From positions 1-42,163 of IMG/VR virus record IMGVR_UViG_3300046011_007592: DNA of 42,163 nucleotides; one strand, written 5' to 3'. The stretch's first letter is position 1, and the number at the start of each line of letters is the position of its first letter. The translations under genes were made by a program, and so were the position numbers. This stretch comes from a virus. A model generated the notes under the pieces. It was not told where the DNA came from. It did not search any database and saw nothing but the letters and a program-made list of their open reading frames with translations. Positions 13,636 to 20,740 of the stretch are shown here, piece after piece.

Positions 13636-14496
13636 ATGCGCCTCCACGCTCAACTGAAGACCGTCACCCCCCTCCACCCCCATTCCCACATCACCTGGGG
13701 CGTCGAACTGGTCACCCCGGCGGACGCCGCTCGGTATCTGCTGCTCAACATCAACAACCGACCCAAGCGCAGAAACCTCACGGCGAAATACGCCTCGGAG
13801 ATGCGCTCCGGCCACTGGGGCGTGAACGGTCAGGACATCATCTTCGACGAGAACGGCAACATGATCGATGGCCAGCACCGCTGCGAAGGGGTGATCGAGG
13901 CTGGTGTCCCCGTCTACATGGGCGTGAAGCGAGGCGTTCCAGCCTCGAACTTCGTGACACTGGACTCCGGAGCCTCGCGCACTGCCGCGGACGTGGTCAG
14001 CATTGCGGGCATACAGTACGCATCGGTGGTCACCTCCGCCGCGCGTCTCGTGCTTCTCTACTCGATGGGGCTGGACCTCAACACCGCCATTGCCCGTACC
14101 GAAATCAGTCGCTTCTGCATCGGCAACCCAGAGCTGGAGCGTGCGGCGACCCAGGCGAAGGCGGCGTCCAAAAAATCGCAGGTGAACGCAGGCCCCCTGG
14201 CCGCCGTCATCTACCTGGCCAACCGGAAGGGCAAGCTGATACCCCAGATGGACGAGTTCCTGGAAGGCGTCACCACCGGCGCCCACCTGCGCTCGTCTGA
14301 TCCGAGACTGACCCTCCGCAACTGGGCCGTTCGGTCTCGCGACAAGACAGGGCATGCCCTGACGGGCCGCATCAACGTCGCCGCCATCGCCCGCTGCTGG
14401 ACAGCCTTCGCCAACGGGCAAGACCTGGCGACGATCTACACGCCGAAAGGGTTCACCTCGGCCTTCATCCGCATCGCTGGGTACGAGCCGTTCTGA
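13636..14496 (+). CDS. ParB/Sulfiredoxin-fold-like phage protein
   Basis: Encodes 286 residues. Residues 23-95 hold a ParB-like core: ITWGVELVTPADAARYLLLN, IIFDENGNMIDGQHRCEGVIEAGVPVYMGVKRGV, with the DGQHR box at its centre. The following LDSGASRTAADVVSIAG is typical of the large phage family that carries this fold. No obvious ParB helix-turn-helix follows, so plasmid partition is not implied. The second half is helical. The start is the ATG 6 nt after the previous stop, with AAGGA just upstream. Confidence 0.7.
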   Translation: MRLHAQLKTVTPLHPHSHITWGVELVTPADAARYLLLNINNRPKRRNLTAKYASEMRSGHWGVNGQDIIFDENGNMIDGQHRCEGVIEAGVPVYMGVKRGVPASNFVTLDSGASRTAADVVSIAGIQYASVVTSAARLVLLYSMGLDLNTAIARTEISRFCIGNPELERAATQAKAASKKSQVNAGPLAAVIYLANRKGKLIPQMDEFLEGVTTGAHLRSSDPRLTLRNWAVRSRDKTGHALTGRINVAAIARCWTAFANGQDLATIYTPKGFTSAFIRIAGYEPF

Positions 14497-14789
14497 TGAC
14501 CAAAGCCATCGAGAACGAGTGCGGGGGCCTGAAGTGTGATGCACCTGGGTGCGACTGGTCCGACATGACCATCACCCGGGCCGAGTACCCCAAATACCGC
14601 AACGCACCTTGCCCCAGCTGCGGCGCCAACATCCTCAACGACGCTGATTGGCGAACCTTGCGTCGGCTTGAGGGTGTCGTTTGGATCCTGAACCTGCTCT
14701 TCTTCTGGGTCAAGCCGAAGCCGGGCGCGGTCGAGAGTGTGACCGAGGTCCGGTTCGACGGGACCGGAAAGGTGAAGGTGGTGAAGTGA
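14496..14789 (+). CDS. Small zinc-ribbon protein with hydrophobic segment
   Basis: Encodes 97 residues. C14-x4-C19 and C39-x2-C42 (CDAPGC, CPSCG) form a probable zinc ribbon. A hydrophobic stretch VVWILNLLFFWV follows (about 61-72), long enough for a short membrane or hydrophobic helix. TGATG coupling upstream, GTGA downstream. No named family is recognised. Confidence 0.65.
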   Translation: MTKAIENECGGLKCDAPGCDWSDMTITRAEYPKYRNAPCPSCGANILNDADWRTLRRLEGVVWILNLLFFWVKPKPGAVESVTEVRFDGTGKVKVVK

Positions 14790-15016
14790 CCTTCTTCACC
14801 CACATCAACCGCGGCGTCATTGATGCCAACCGCAAGAACGGCACCACCCTGCCGGCCGTCTCATTCCGCAGCGGCCGGCGCGGGAAGGCAACCTACGCGA
14901 TGGAGGTGGAGATCCCCGGCCCCAGCCGGGTGATCTACTCGCCGCATGAACCCCTGCTCCCCTGTGGCGCCAGGATGGTCATCGCGTCCGAGACCCAGCC
15001 GGTGGTGGTTCGGTGA
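14786..15016 (+). CDS. Hypothetical small basic protein
   Basis: Encodes 76 residues from a GTG overlapping the previous stop. It has strand-rich segments (KATYAMEVEIPGPSRVIYSP) and basic patches (SFRSGRRGK). No family is recognised. The coupled start and stop support it. Confidence 0.55.
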   Translation: MTFFTHINRGVIDANRKNGTTLPAVSFRSGRRGKATYAMEVEIPGPSRVIYSPHEPLLPCGARMVIASETQPVVVR

Positions 15017-15192
15017 GGATCATCCTCACCGGCGAGCCGGCCTTCGCCCGACGCAGCCTCGAGTGTGCACTTCGACACCGCGACAGCACCCGACCCACGC
15101 TCTGCTTCGGCGGTCCTGGCTCGGATGCTGACTTCCTCATGGTCCGAACCAAGACAGGTTGGACCGTCACCGCTCATCGCAGGATCCCCTAA
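15013..15192 (+). CDS. Hypothetical small protein
   Basis: Encodes 59 residues from a GTG overlapping the previous stop. It begins RIILTGEPAFARRSLECALRHRD and has a PTLCFGGPGSDADFL centre, an alpha/beta layout recalling a Rossmann-like first unit, but too short to classify. Last gene before a terminator. Confidence 0.5.
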   Translation: MRIILTGEPAFARRSLECALRHRDSTRPTLCFGGPGSDADFLMVRTKTGWTVTAHRRIP

Positions 15193-15237
15193 GACCTAAG
15201 ACCCGACGACCCAAACCAGATCAGATCAAATCAGCAA

Positions 15238-15266
15238 GGCCCCGGCGAAAGCCGCGGGCCTTTTTC
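15238..15266 (+). terminator. Intrinsic terminator 13 nt before a start codon
   Basis: Stem GGCCC-CGGC / GCCG-CGGGCC with a GAAA tetraloop and one bulge, then TTTTTC. The next start codon is at 15279, leaving no room for a promoter. The downstream gene must be reached by read-through or antitermination. Confidence 0.8.
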
Positions 15267-15278
15267 TATGGAAACTCC

Positions 15279-15956
15279 ATGACTCTCACCTACCGCGAGG
15301 CCCTCATCATCGTTGGGGGATTGTCCAGCCCGTCCAAGATGCCCTGGTGGTCGTGGTCCATCTCGGCTCACGACTGCATCACCGGCGGCAAATTGCAGCA
15401 GGTCAAAGACAGCACCTGCTCGTCATGCTACGCATTGAAGGGCAACTACAACTTTTCGAATGTCAAGGCAGCTCACGCCAGGCGGAAAGCCGGCCTCGAT
15501 CACCCTGACTTCGTTGAGGCCTTCACAATGGTGTTGACCAGCCTCCACGCCCGGACGCGCAAGACGCGCACCAAGGACGGAGTAGTGATCACCGAGAACC
15601 GCTTCCGCTGGATGGATAGTGGTGACCTGCAGTCGATCCAGATGCTTCGACAGATCAACGAAATCGCGGCGAAGACTCCGCAACTAGACCACTGGTTGCC
15701 CACTCGAGAGGGGGCGATCGTCAAGGAATATCTGCGTCTGCATGGGCCCGTTGTACCCAATCTGGTTATTCGCATCTCCGCAACCATGGTTGGCGCAGAG
15801 CCGAAAAGGCAACCGTACGGTCTCCCCTACTCGACAGTAGGCCGGGACACTTCTGATACGGTCGTCCAGTGTCCCGCAGCGGCCTCACAGGGGAACCGTT
15901 GCTTGGAATGTTCACAGTGCTGGTCGCTGGCGAACATCAACTATCCCCTGCACTAG
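15279..15956 (+). CDS. GP88-like cysteine-rich phage protein
   Basis: Encodes 225 residues. It matches the layout of the mycobacteriophage GP88 domain: SKMPWWSW near the start, C33 ... C47-SSC50-YALKGNYNF, NVKAAHARRKAGL, FRWMDSGDLQSIQ (about 108-120) and a TREGAIV segment. A second cysteine cluster (CPAA ... NRCLECSQCW) lies near the C-terminus. The cysteine pattern suggests metal or iron-sulphur binding. The family has no established function. Start taken at ATG 15279; the ATG at 15268 is in another frame and inside the terminator tail. Confidence 0.7.
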   Translation: MTLTYREALIIVGGLSSPSKMPWWSWSISAHDCITGGKLQQVKDSTCSSCYALKGNYNFSNVKAAHARRKAGLDHPDFVEAFTMVLTSLHARTRKTRTKDGVVITENRFRWMDSGDLQSIQMLRQINEIAAKTPQLDHWLPTREGAIVKEYLRLHGPVVPNLVIRISATMVGAEPKRQPYGLPYSTVGRDTSDTVVQCPAAASQGNRCLECSQCWSLANINYPLH

Positions 15957-15964
15957 GTGGCGTG

Positions 15965-15986
15965 GCCCCAAGAATACTCTTGGGGC
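15965..15986 (+). promoter_or_regulatory. Stem-loop upstream of the 16006 gene
   Basis: Perfect 9-bp stem GCCCCAAGA/TCTTGGGGC with a 4-nt loop, extendable by flanking GTGG-CG / CG-TCCAC. There is no T tract. The Shine-Dalgarno sequence of the next gene follows about 12 nt later. It may affect RNA stability or translation. Confidence 0.5.
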
Positions 15987-16005
15987 GTCCACACTTGGAG
16001 TCAAT

Positions 16006-16224
16006 ATGAACCAAGACCAAACCGTACTCTCGACGATCTACGTCCTTGCAGAACAGCTTGGCGTAGCTCTGGAGCTGTCGTACTCTCCCTCAGAGTTCTC
16101 AACCCTCTGGCCGGAAGCTATAGACGCGATGACGACGGCAAAGCATTTGCTTGAGAGCTGCGACCATCAAGTACCCGAAGTCGTGGTGAATGTGATCACC
16201 GCGGCGGTTCGAGGGCTGCAATAA
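16006..16224 (+). CDS. Hypothetical small helical protein
   Basis: Encodes 72 residues. ATG with GGAG about 8 nt upstream (TTGGAGTCAATATG). Two long helices are predicted (TIYVLAEQLGVALEL and EAIDAMTTAKHLLESC). No DNA-binding motif or family is recognised. It lies just upstream of the excisionase-like gene. Confidence 0.6.
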   Translation: MNQDQTVLSTIYVLAEQLGVALELSYSPSEFSTLWPEAIDAMTTAKHLLESCDHQVPEVVVNVITAAVRGLQ

Positions 16225-16242
16225 GCGCATCGGAACCATGGA

Positions 16243-16587
16243 TTGTCAGACTTCTACACCCCGCAGGAAGTACAGCTGCGGCTCAAGCTGCCGCGCCGCA
16301 CCATCATCCACTACGCCAAATCCGGGCAGCTGCCTGGAGGGATCAAGGTGGGTGCTCAGTGGCGGTTCAACGCAAGGGTCCTCGACGCATGGCTGACCTC
16401 TTCAAGCGCGCCGGCTCGTCCAACTGGTACGTCTATCTTCGTGACCCCCGGGAACATGACGGGGTCGGACGAAGATCGACTGGCACCCGAGACAAGGGCA
16501 AAGCTCGCGAAGTTGCGAGATGCTTCCAGGATCGGATTGACGCCGAGGTCGCCTCCATTGCTCAAGGTCCACGTCCGGGCGGCCTGA
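16243..16587 (+). CDS. Excisionase-like HTH protein
   Basis: Starts at a TTG (GGAACC upstream) and encodes 114 residues. Residues 4-52 are a MerR/HTH_17-type winged helix: DFYTPQEVQLRLKLPRRTII, then HYAKSGQLPGGIKVGAQWRF, then NARVLDAWL. This is the classic excisionase or DNA-binding layout. Downstream of residue 52 the frame overlaps the integrase start for 199 nt and reads low-complexity S/P/T sequence, so the functional part may be only the first half. The adjacency suggests a directionality factor or int regulator. Confidence 0.65.
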   Translation: MSDFYTPQEVQLRLKLPRRTIIHYAKSGQLPGGIKVGAQWRFNARVLDAWLTSSSAPARPTGTSIFVTPGNMTGSDEDRLAPETRAKLAKLRDASRIGLTPRSPPLLKVHVRAA

Positions 16588-17549
16588 CCTGGCTCGACGC
16601 TGCAACCCAGCATCTCGAGCTCGCCAGGATCAAGCCGTCGACCCGCTACAACGACGGCTCCCGTGCCGCCGTCATCGCCGGCAGCTGCCTGGGCGACTTT
16701 GATCTGAACCTGCTCACCCACGAGCACCTGAAAGCCTTCGCGTTGGAGCGCCGCCGGACGGCCGTCACCCCTACCAGGATGACGTCGGACGCCACGATCC
16801 GTCGCATGATCTCGTTGATCTCCGCCGTCTACACGACGGTGATGGATCACGAGCTCGAAGGCGCCCCGACCCACAACCCCGCAAAGACCTTCGACCGGCG
16901 CTTCCTGAAGGAGACGCCCCAGGTCGACCAGCAGCTCCGACCCCAACAATTCCAGGACGTCCTGGACAGTTGTCAGACAGAAGAGCACCGCCGCATCCTG
17001 GTCATGCTGGCCACAACGGGCATGCGAGCCGGCGAGCTGAAAGGTCTCGTGTGGGAAGAGGTAGACCTCAAGAACCTCGTCATTGAATTCGGCAACCTCG
17101 ACAACTCGAGGACGAAGCGAGGCCGGTCACGACGAATTCCGATCCTGCCCCAGGCCCTCGAGGCCCTCACCGCACAGTTGACCGCACAGTACGGACCCAC
17201 CCCGAAGGGTAGGCCGGCCGGCCTGGTGTTCCCCAACCCGCTCACGGGTGAGGAGCGCGCCTCGCTCGGTCCGATCCGACGTGCGGTGCAGAAGCGGGCG
17301 GGTGTGAAAGGCTATAAAAATCACGCCCTTAGGCACACTTTCGCCAGCTGGAGCACCCAGGGCGGGGTCGATCCTCTTGCGATCCGCGACGTGTTGGGCC
17401 ATACGACCCTCTCAATCACAACCCGATATGCACGACACGCTTCGGACTCAGCGTTGGCCCGATACCGGCAGATCACGTTCCCCGTGACTGCACAGTTTCC
17501 CGCACAGTGCATCGGTCTGGAGCCAACACAGTCTGAAGATAGTGAATAA
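16389..17549 (+). CDS. int: Tyrosine-family site-specific integrase
   Basis: Encodes 386 residues from ATG 16389 (an in-frame GTG lies 30 nt upstream). It has an N-terminal arm-binding-like region (SSNWYVYLRDPREHDGVGRRS), a SAM-like core-binding domain (about 60-180) and a C-terminal catalytic domain. Catalytic residues visible: R213 in TTGMRAGEL, H312-x-x-R315 in HALRHTF, H338 in VLGHTT and the nucleophile Y347 in TRYARH. It joins phage and host DNA at att sites. It lies beside a tRNA-Trp-like candidate attP and an excisionase-like gene. Confidence 0.9.
   Translation: MADLFKRAGSSNWYVYLRDPREHDGVGRRSTGTRDKGKAREVARCFQDRIDAEVASIAQGPRPGGLTWLDAATQHLELARIKPSTRYNDGSRAAVIAGSCLGDFDLNLLTHEHLKAFALERRRTAVTPTRMTSDATIRRMISLISAVYTTVMDHELEGAPTHNPAKTFDRRFLKETPQVDQQLRPQQFQDVLDSCQTEEHRRILVMLATTGMRAGELKGLVWEEVDLKNLVIEFGNLDNSRTKRGRSRRIPILPQALEALTAQLTAQYGPTPKGRPAGLVFPNPLTGEERASLGPIRRAVQKRAGVKGYKNHALRHTFASWSTQGGVDPLAIRDVLGHTTLSITTRYARHASDSALARYRQITFPVTAQFPAQCIGLEPTQSEDSE
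17171..17190 (+). repeat. Paired CGCACAGT boxes, pair 1 (inside int)
   Basis: CGCACAGT at 17171-17178 and 17183-17190, 12 bp apart, within the integrase gene. The same paired box recurs at 17489-17508 and 17718-17736. Here it codes for TAQ-L-TAQ, so this pair may be coincidental coding sequence. Confidence 0.4.
17489..17508 (+). repeat. Paired GCACAGT boxes, pair 2 (left of tRNA-like core)
   Basis: TGCACAGT (17489-17496) and CGCACAGT (17501-17508), 12 bp apart, at the very end of int. It lies about 60 bp left of the inverted repeat around the tRNA-like fragment. It is a candidate integrase arm-type or excisionase site. Confidence 0.5.
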
Positions 17550-17554
17550 AAACA

Positions 17555-17654
17555 AGTAGTTAGAGATATACGAGTGTAGCTCAGCTGGTAGAGCATCGGT
17601 CTCCAAAACCGGAGACCCGCCCCCGAGCAACCCCTTATATCTCCCCAAACTACT
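17555..17654 (+). other. Candidate attP core: tRNA-Trp-like fragment inside an inverted repeat
   Basis: Positions 17577-17610 reproduce the D-arm (TAGCTCAGCTGGTAGAGC) and anticodon arm (TCGGTCTCCAAAACCG, anticodon CCA) of a bacterial tRNA-Trp. No T-arm with TTCGA follows; instead GGAGACC (17611-17617) pairs with GGTCTCC (17598-17604). The fragment is enclosed by AGTAGTT-AGAGATATA (17555-17570) and TATATCTC-x-AAACTACT (17636-17654). GAGATAT/ATATCTC could form a 7-bp closing stem followed by C-CCA. It is therefore either an attachment site copied from a host tRNA-Trp gene or a degenerate phage tRNA. Its position just after int favours attP. Confidence 0.5.
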
Positions 17655-17717
17655 GTCTACGTTGAGGTTTTCGCGAGGAAGCCCCGACCACCCCAATCCG
17701 TCGGCGGCAGATTCCGC

Positions 17718-17736
17718 CGCACAGTTACCGCACAGT
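17718..17736 (+). repeat. Paired CGCACAGT boxes, pair 3 (right of tRNA-like core)
   Basis: CGCACAGT at 17718-17725 and 17729-17736, 11 bp apart, in non-coding DNA. With pair 2 it brackets the tRNA-like core at comparable distances (about 46 bp on the left, 63 bp on the right), as arm sites bracket the core in lambda-type attP. No gene is seen in 17550-17765. Confidence 0.55.
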
Positions 17737-17765
17737 CGGCAAAAACGAGATCAGGAAATCTATTC

Positions 17766-17954
17766 ATGACGACTACTCAAACCGTGGGGCAGAAGTTGAA
17801 GAGCCTCAACGCTCGAGCTGTCGCTGAAGTCCTGGGCGGCGCACCTGTCGCCGACGTCGCCGCGCGGTTCGACCGCAGTCCCCGGACCATCGAACAGATG
17901 GTCTGGATCGCTCAGGCCAGTAGCAGCACGGAGGCCCCGAGATGCGTCAACTGA
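17766..17954 (+). CDS. Small HTH protein
   Basis: Encodes 62 residues. LNARAVAEVLGGAPVADVAARFDRSPRTIEQMV forms a probable helix-turn-helix of the resolvase/transposase-like or sigma-region-4-like type. The protein is too short to carry more than the DNA-binding unit. Located directly after the candidate attP, so it could regulate int or the next operon. Start: ATG with AGGAAA upstream. Confidence 0.55.
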   Translation: MTTTQTVGQKLKSLNARAVAEVLGGAPVADVAARFDRSPRTIEQMVWIAQASSSTEAPRCVN

Positions 17955-17985
17955 GCTAAGTCCCCCCTCGAAACAGAAAGACGCA

Positions 17986-18426
17986 ATGACGCAACTCCAA
18001 GACGAAATCGAAGCGATCAACGAAGCCCTGCTCAAACGGTACTGGGCGGGAGAGAGCGTCGCGGTCCTGGCTGACGCCTCTGGCCGTGCGACGAGCACGA
18101 TCAACAAGCTGGTCAAGATCGACAAAGCCCGCCACCCCGATCGGGAGAGGAAGCTCCAGCCGAAGGATCCCCGGATCATTCTCGACAAGCGTCCGCTGAC
18201 GACGGTTCACGGGATCGTGGGTCTTCACATCACCCGCTACATGGCCGAGAACAATCTCGGTCCGACGCAGTTCGGCCTGTTGGTGAACAGCAGCCGAATT
18301 CGGGTGCGGAGTATGGAGGCTGGCTCTCACGACCTCACGGTCACGGAGCTGGTCAAGCTGGCGGATGTCCTCGACATCCCCTACGCGGAACTGGCCATGG
18401 GGACGATTTCAAATGCCGATCGTTGA
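17986..18426 (+). CDS. Probable transcription regulator with two HTH-like units
   Basis: Encodes 146 residues. The N-terminal unit RYWAGESVAVLADASGRATSTINKLVK resembles a resolvase-type HTH similar to its upstream neighbour. The C-terminal unit (about 80-140) has an XRE/Cro layout: HITRYMAENNLGPTQFGLLV, then SSRIRVRSMEAGSHDLTVTEL, then LVKLADVLDIPYAELAMG, although helix 3 is atypical. It is a good candidate for the protein that binds the TAGTGTA-N-TACACTA palindromes, but nothing in the sequence proves this. The next gene starts inside its end. Confidence 0.6.
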   Translation: MTQLQDEIEAINEALLKRYWAGESVAVLADASGRATSTINKLVKIDKARHPDRERKLQPKDPRIILDKRPLTTVHGIVGLHITRYMAENNLGPTQFGLLVNSSRIRVRSMEAGSHDLTVTELVKLADVLDIPYAELAMGTISNADR

Positions 18427-18604
18427 GTCGTCCCTCGCCGAAGCGACGTTGTCCTACTGGATCATCTCGCAGAGGTACGAAGCCCTCCCGGCCGGCCCGC
18501 CCCGTGAACACTTCAAGGCGCTGACCGTGATGCCGCTGCTGGACCAGATGAAGCACAAGGACCAGCGGCGTCTCGTTGGGTCGCTCCTGACCCGTGCTGG
18601 TTAG
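18413..18604 (+). CDS. Hypothetical small protein
   Basis: Encodes 63 residues, starting 14 nt inside the end of the regulator gene. It has helices SSLAEATLSYWIISQRYEAL and HFKALTVMPLLDQMKHKDQRRLVGSLL. No family is recognised. It overlaps the following GTG start by 11 nt. Confidence 0.55.
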   Translation: MPIVESSLAEATLSYWIISQRYEALPAGPPREHFKALTVMPLLDQMKHKDQRRLVGSLLTRAG

Positions 18605-19232
18605 CCGGTATGGGCTGCACTGGGCGAGGGGAGACATCCCCTTCCTGGTGCAGCCGTCCGGGGCGACCAACCTGATCTCTCCGGATCTTCCGTGTCCGTT
18701 CGTCCCTCAGATCCAGCCGCGGCGCCAACGCTGCCCTCACAACGTCGATATCCACAAGACAGTGGAGCCCGGCGGCTGGATCGAAGACCCCCTCGCCGCA
18801 GTCTTCCTGCCGATCCCTCGTCCCCGCGACGAGAAGGTGCTGGTGCTCCATGACCCGGATCGTCGCCTCGCTGAGGTGATCCAGGAGCTGAGCCGGTTGG
18901 CATCACCGACCGAGTCCATCATCCACCCCGTCTGGTGGAAGAAGATCCGCGACCAGCAGGGGCTGTTCGGCGTCACCAACCTCAGCCCGATCGTCTGGAT
19001 CGGTGTCGACCGCCACTACGGCCGGCAATGCCAGGAGCTGATCATGATGGCCCAGGCCACCGACCGACGCATGCTCATCGTAACGACCGACCGGGTGCCC
19101 CTCTTCGACGGGGTCACGCACATCACAAGCGAACTGACCTGGGCGGACGTCTCCAACCAACCCCTTGAAGCCTACGGAGCCTGGAGCCTCCGACAGCACA
19201 TGGAACATGCCCGTGCTTTCCCTACGAGTTGA
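18594..19232 (+). CDS. Hypothetical protein preceding the helicase
   Basis: Encodes 212 residues from a GTG overlapping the previous gene. It has alpha/beta segments PLAAVFLPIPRPRDEKVLVLHDPDRR, LFGVTNLSPIVWIGVDRHYGRQCQELIMMAQATDRRMLIVTTDRVP. The strand-helix alternation suggests a nucleotide- or nucleic-acid-binding fold, but no motif is diagnostic. It overlaps the helicase start by 26 nt, so the two are probably co-translated. Confidence 0.6.
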   Translation: MLVSRYGLHWARGDIPFLVQPSGATNLISPDLPCPFVPQIQPRRQRCPHNVDIHKTVEPGGWIEDPLAAVFLPIPRPRDEKVLVLHDPDRRLAEVIQELSRLASPTESIIHPVWWKKIRDQQGLFGVTNLSPIVWIGVDRHYGRQCQELIMMAQATDRRMLIVTTDRVPLFDGVTHITSELTWADVSNQPLEAYGAWSLRQHMEHARAFPTS

Positions 19233-20628
19233 CCAGCTGGCCGACCTGGCCTTCTACATGGCCCGGAAGAAGTGTCTGCAGCTGGCGGAGCCGGGTGTGG
19301 GCAAGACCCCTTCGGTCGCCGTCAACCAGTTCGCCCGGTGGCAGACCAGCCAGATGCGGACGCTCTGGATCCAGCCCAAACAGCTGATGGCGAAGAACGA
19401 GCGGGAGATCTGCCGCTTCACCCCCTTCACCTCTCTGGACACCGCCATCATCGACGGCAGTCCCAAGAAGGTGAAGGCGGCCCTCAACTCGGGGGCCAAG
19501 GTGCTGCTGGTCGGCCCGGACCGCTTCCGGATGATCGCTGACCAGCTGCCCTCCGACATTCGGGCTGTCGACACCGACGAGCACCACATGTGCTTCGGCG
19601 GCCCCGGCTCAAGCCGAACCCTCGCCTTCTACGACCTGGCGCGGCGGATGGAGGAGATGGTCCTGATGACCGGCACGTTGGTCAACGGCCGGCTGGACAG
19701 CGCCTACTCCGCCATCCACGCGATCGAGCCCCTCTACTACCCGATGGGCTACGACCAGTTCCTGTCGGAGCATGCGATCCTCGACGACTTCGGCCGGCCG
19801 ACCTCGTGGCACAACCACGATCGGATCCGCCAGATCCTGGCCAAGCACGCCATCTACCGGACTTTCAACTCGGTCTACGGCAACCAGGAGATCGTCATGG
19901 AGATGGACTGGGTCGCGATGAGCGACCGCCAGAGGGTCATGTACGACAAGTTCGAGGAGGATGCGTACCTCGAGCTCGAGGACTTCATGATCAACGGCAC
20001 CCTGCCGGGCGTGGCCACCATCCGGGCCAGGCAGATCATGGAGCACCCCAACCTCTTCCCCAACCTGCTGGAGGAGGGCGGCCCGCCTGTCGACATCTGC
20101 CCAGGGCACCGGCCGGCAAAGCTGGACGCCCTCGAGATCCACTTCGAGGATCACATCCGCACAGGCACGCCGCTCCTGACCTTCGCCTTCTTCCGTCCCC
20201 AGCAGCGAGAGATCGCTGCTCTCGCGCGGAAGATGGGCTTGCGGGTCGGCATGATGACGGGAGAGACGTCCGGCGCCGACCGCGACCGGAACGACAAGGC
20301 CTTCGTCAACGGAGAGCTCGACCTTCTCGTCGCGTCCTACCGGGTGGCCAGCGTTGGCTACAACTGGCAGTTCTCCGGCGACCGCCAGGTGAACCACGTC
20401 ATCAACGCCTCACTCGGCTACCTGGACAGCGACGTCATCCAGGGCTTCCGCCGAACCGTCCGCGGCGACCGCAAGGGTATTCCCCTGCGCGTCACCACCA
20501 TGGCCTACCTGAACAGCCTCGACACCAAGAACATGGCGATCATCGAGCGTAAGTCTCGGGACGCCAACATGGTCGAGCCAACCCGCGAGATCCTTCGCTT
20601 CAACACTCATGAGGAGGTGCCCACCTAA
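19207..20628 (+). CDS. SNF2/superfamily 2 DNA helicase
   Basis: Encodes 473 residues from ATG 19207 (an in-frame TTG at 19165 would add 14 residues). Motif I AEPGVGKT at 27-34, motif II DEHH at 124-127, motif III MTGTLVNG, and motif VI in QGFRRTVRGD near the C-terminus. The central NHDRIRQILAKHAIYRTF region is typical of phage SNF2-like helicases. It uses ATP to move on or remodel DNA during replication or recombination. Last gene before palindrome site B. Confidence 0.82.
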   Translation: MPVLSLRVDQLADLAFYMARKKCLQLAEPGVGKTPSVAVNQFARWQTSQMRTLWIQPKQLMAKNEREICRFTPFTSLDTAIIDGSPKKVKAALNSGAKVLLVGPDRFRMIADQLPSDIRAVDTDEHHMCFGGPGSSRTLAFYDLARRMEEMVLMTGTLVNGRLDSAYSAIHAIEPLYYPMGYDQFLSEHAILDDFGRPTSWHNHDRIRQILAKHAIYRTFNSVYGNQEIVMEMDWVAMSDRQRVMYDKFEEDAYLELEDFMINGTLPGVATIRARQIMEHPNLFPNLLEEGGPPVDICPGHRPAKLDALEIHFEDHIRTGTPLLTFAFFRPQQREIAALARKMGLRVGMMTGETSGADRDRNDKAFVNGELDLLVASYRVASVGYNWQFSGDRQVNHVINASLGYLDSDVIQGFRRTVRGDRKGIPLRVTTMAYLNSLDTKNMAIIERKSRDANMVEPTREILRFNTHEEVPT

Positions 20629-20638
20629 CTAAATGGTC

Positions 20639-20652
20639 TAGTGTACTACACT
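20639..20652 (+). promoter_or_regulatory. Palindrome TAGTGTA-C-TACACT, site B
   Basis: Arms 20639-20645 and 20647-20652 around a central C. The final A of the right arm is C here. The preceding block CTAAAT-x-G-x-C matches that of site A. It lies 10 bp after the helicase stop and 9 bp before a terminator. Confidence 0.7.
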
Positions 20653-20661
20653 CCCTAAGAA

Positions 20662-20687
20662 AGCCGCCTATCACTGGGCGGCTTTTT
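20662..20687 (+). terminator. Intrinsic terminator in the leader of the 20741 gene
   Basis: Stem AGCCGCC/GGCGGCT, 8-nt loop, then TTTTTG. It follows palindrome site B exactly as the 1813 terminator follows site A. About 53 nt remain to the next ATG. Confidence 0.8.
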
Positions 20688-20740
20688 GCTTTCTATTCCC
20701 TCTCGGGCCGCTGTGGCCCGAACATCAAATCAAGGTTCCA

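Noticed and set aside
13636-14496. Plasmid partition ParB
   Set aside because: Only the ParB-like core with DGQHR is visible; no helix-turn-helix and no ParA gene are present, so partition is not supported.
15957-16154. GTG-initiated frame covering the hairpin at 15965
   Set aside because: It would be translated through a strong stem and overlaps the better-supported ATG frame at 16006, which has its own GGAG.
17571-17647. Functional tRNA-Trp gene
   Set aside because: There is no T-arm (no GTTCGA-type loop) and the usual acceptor pairing next to the D-arm is missing, so a working tRNA is not supported even though the 5' half looks authentic.
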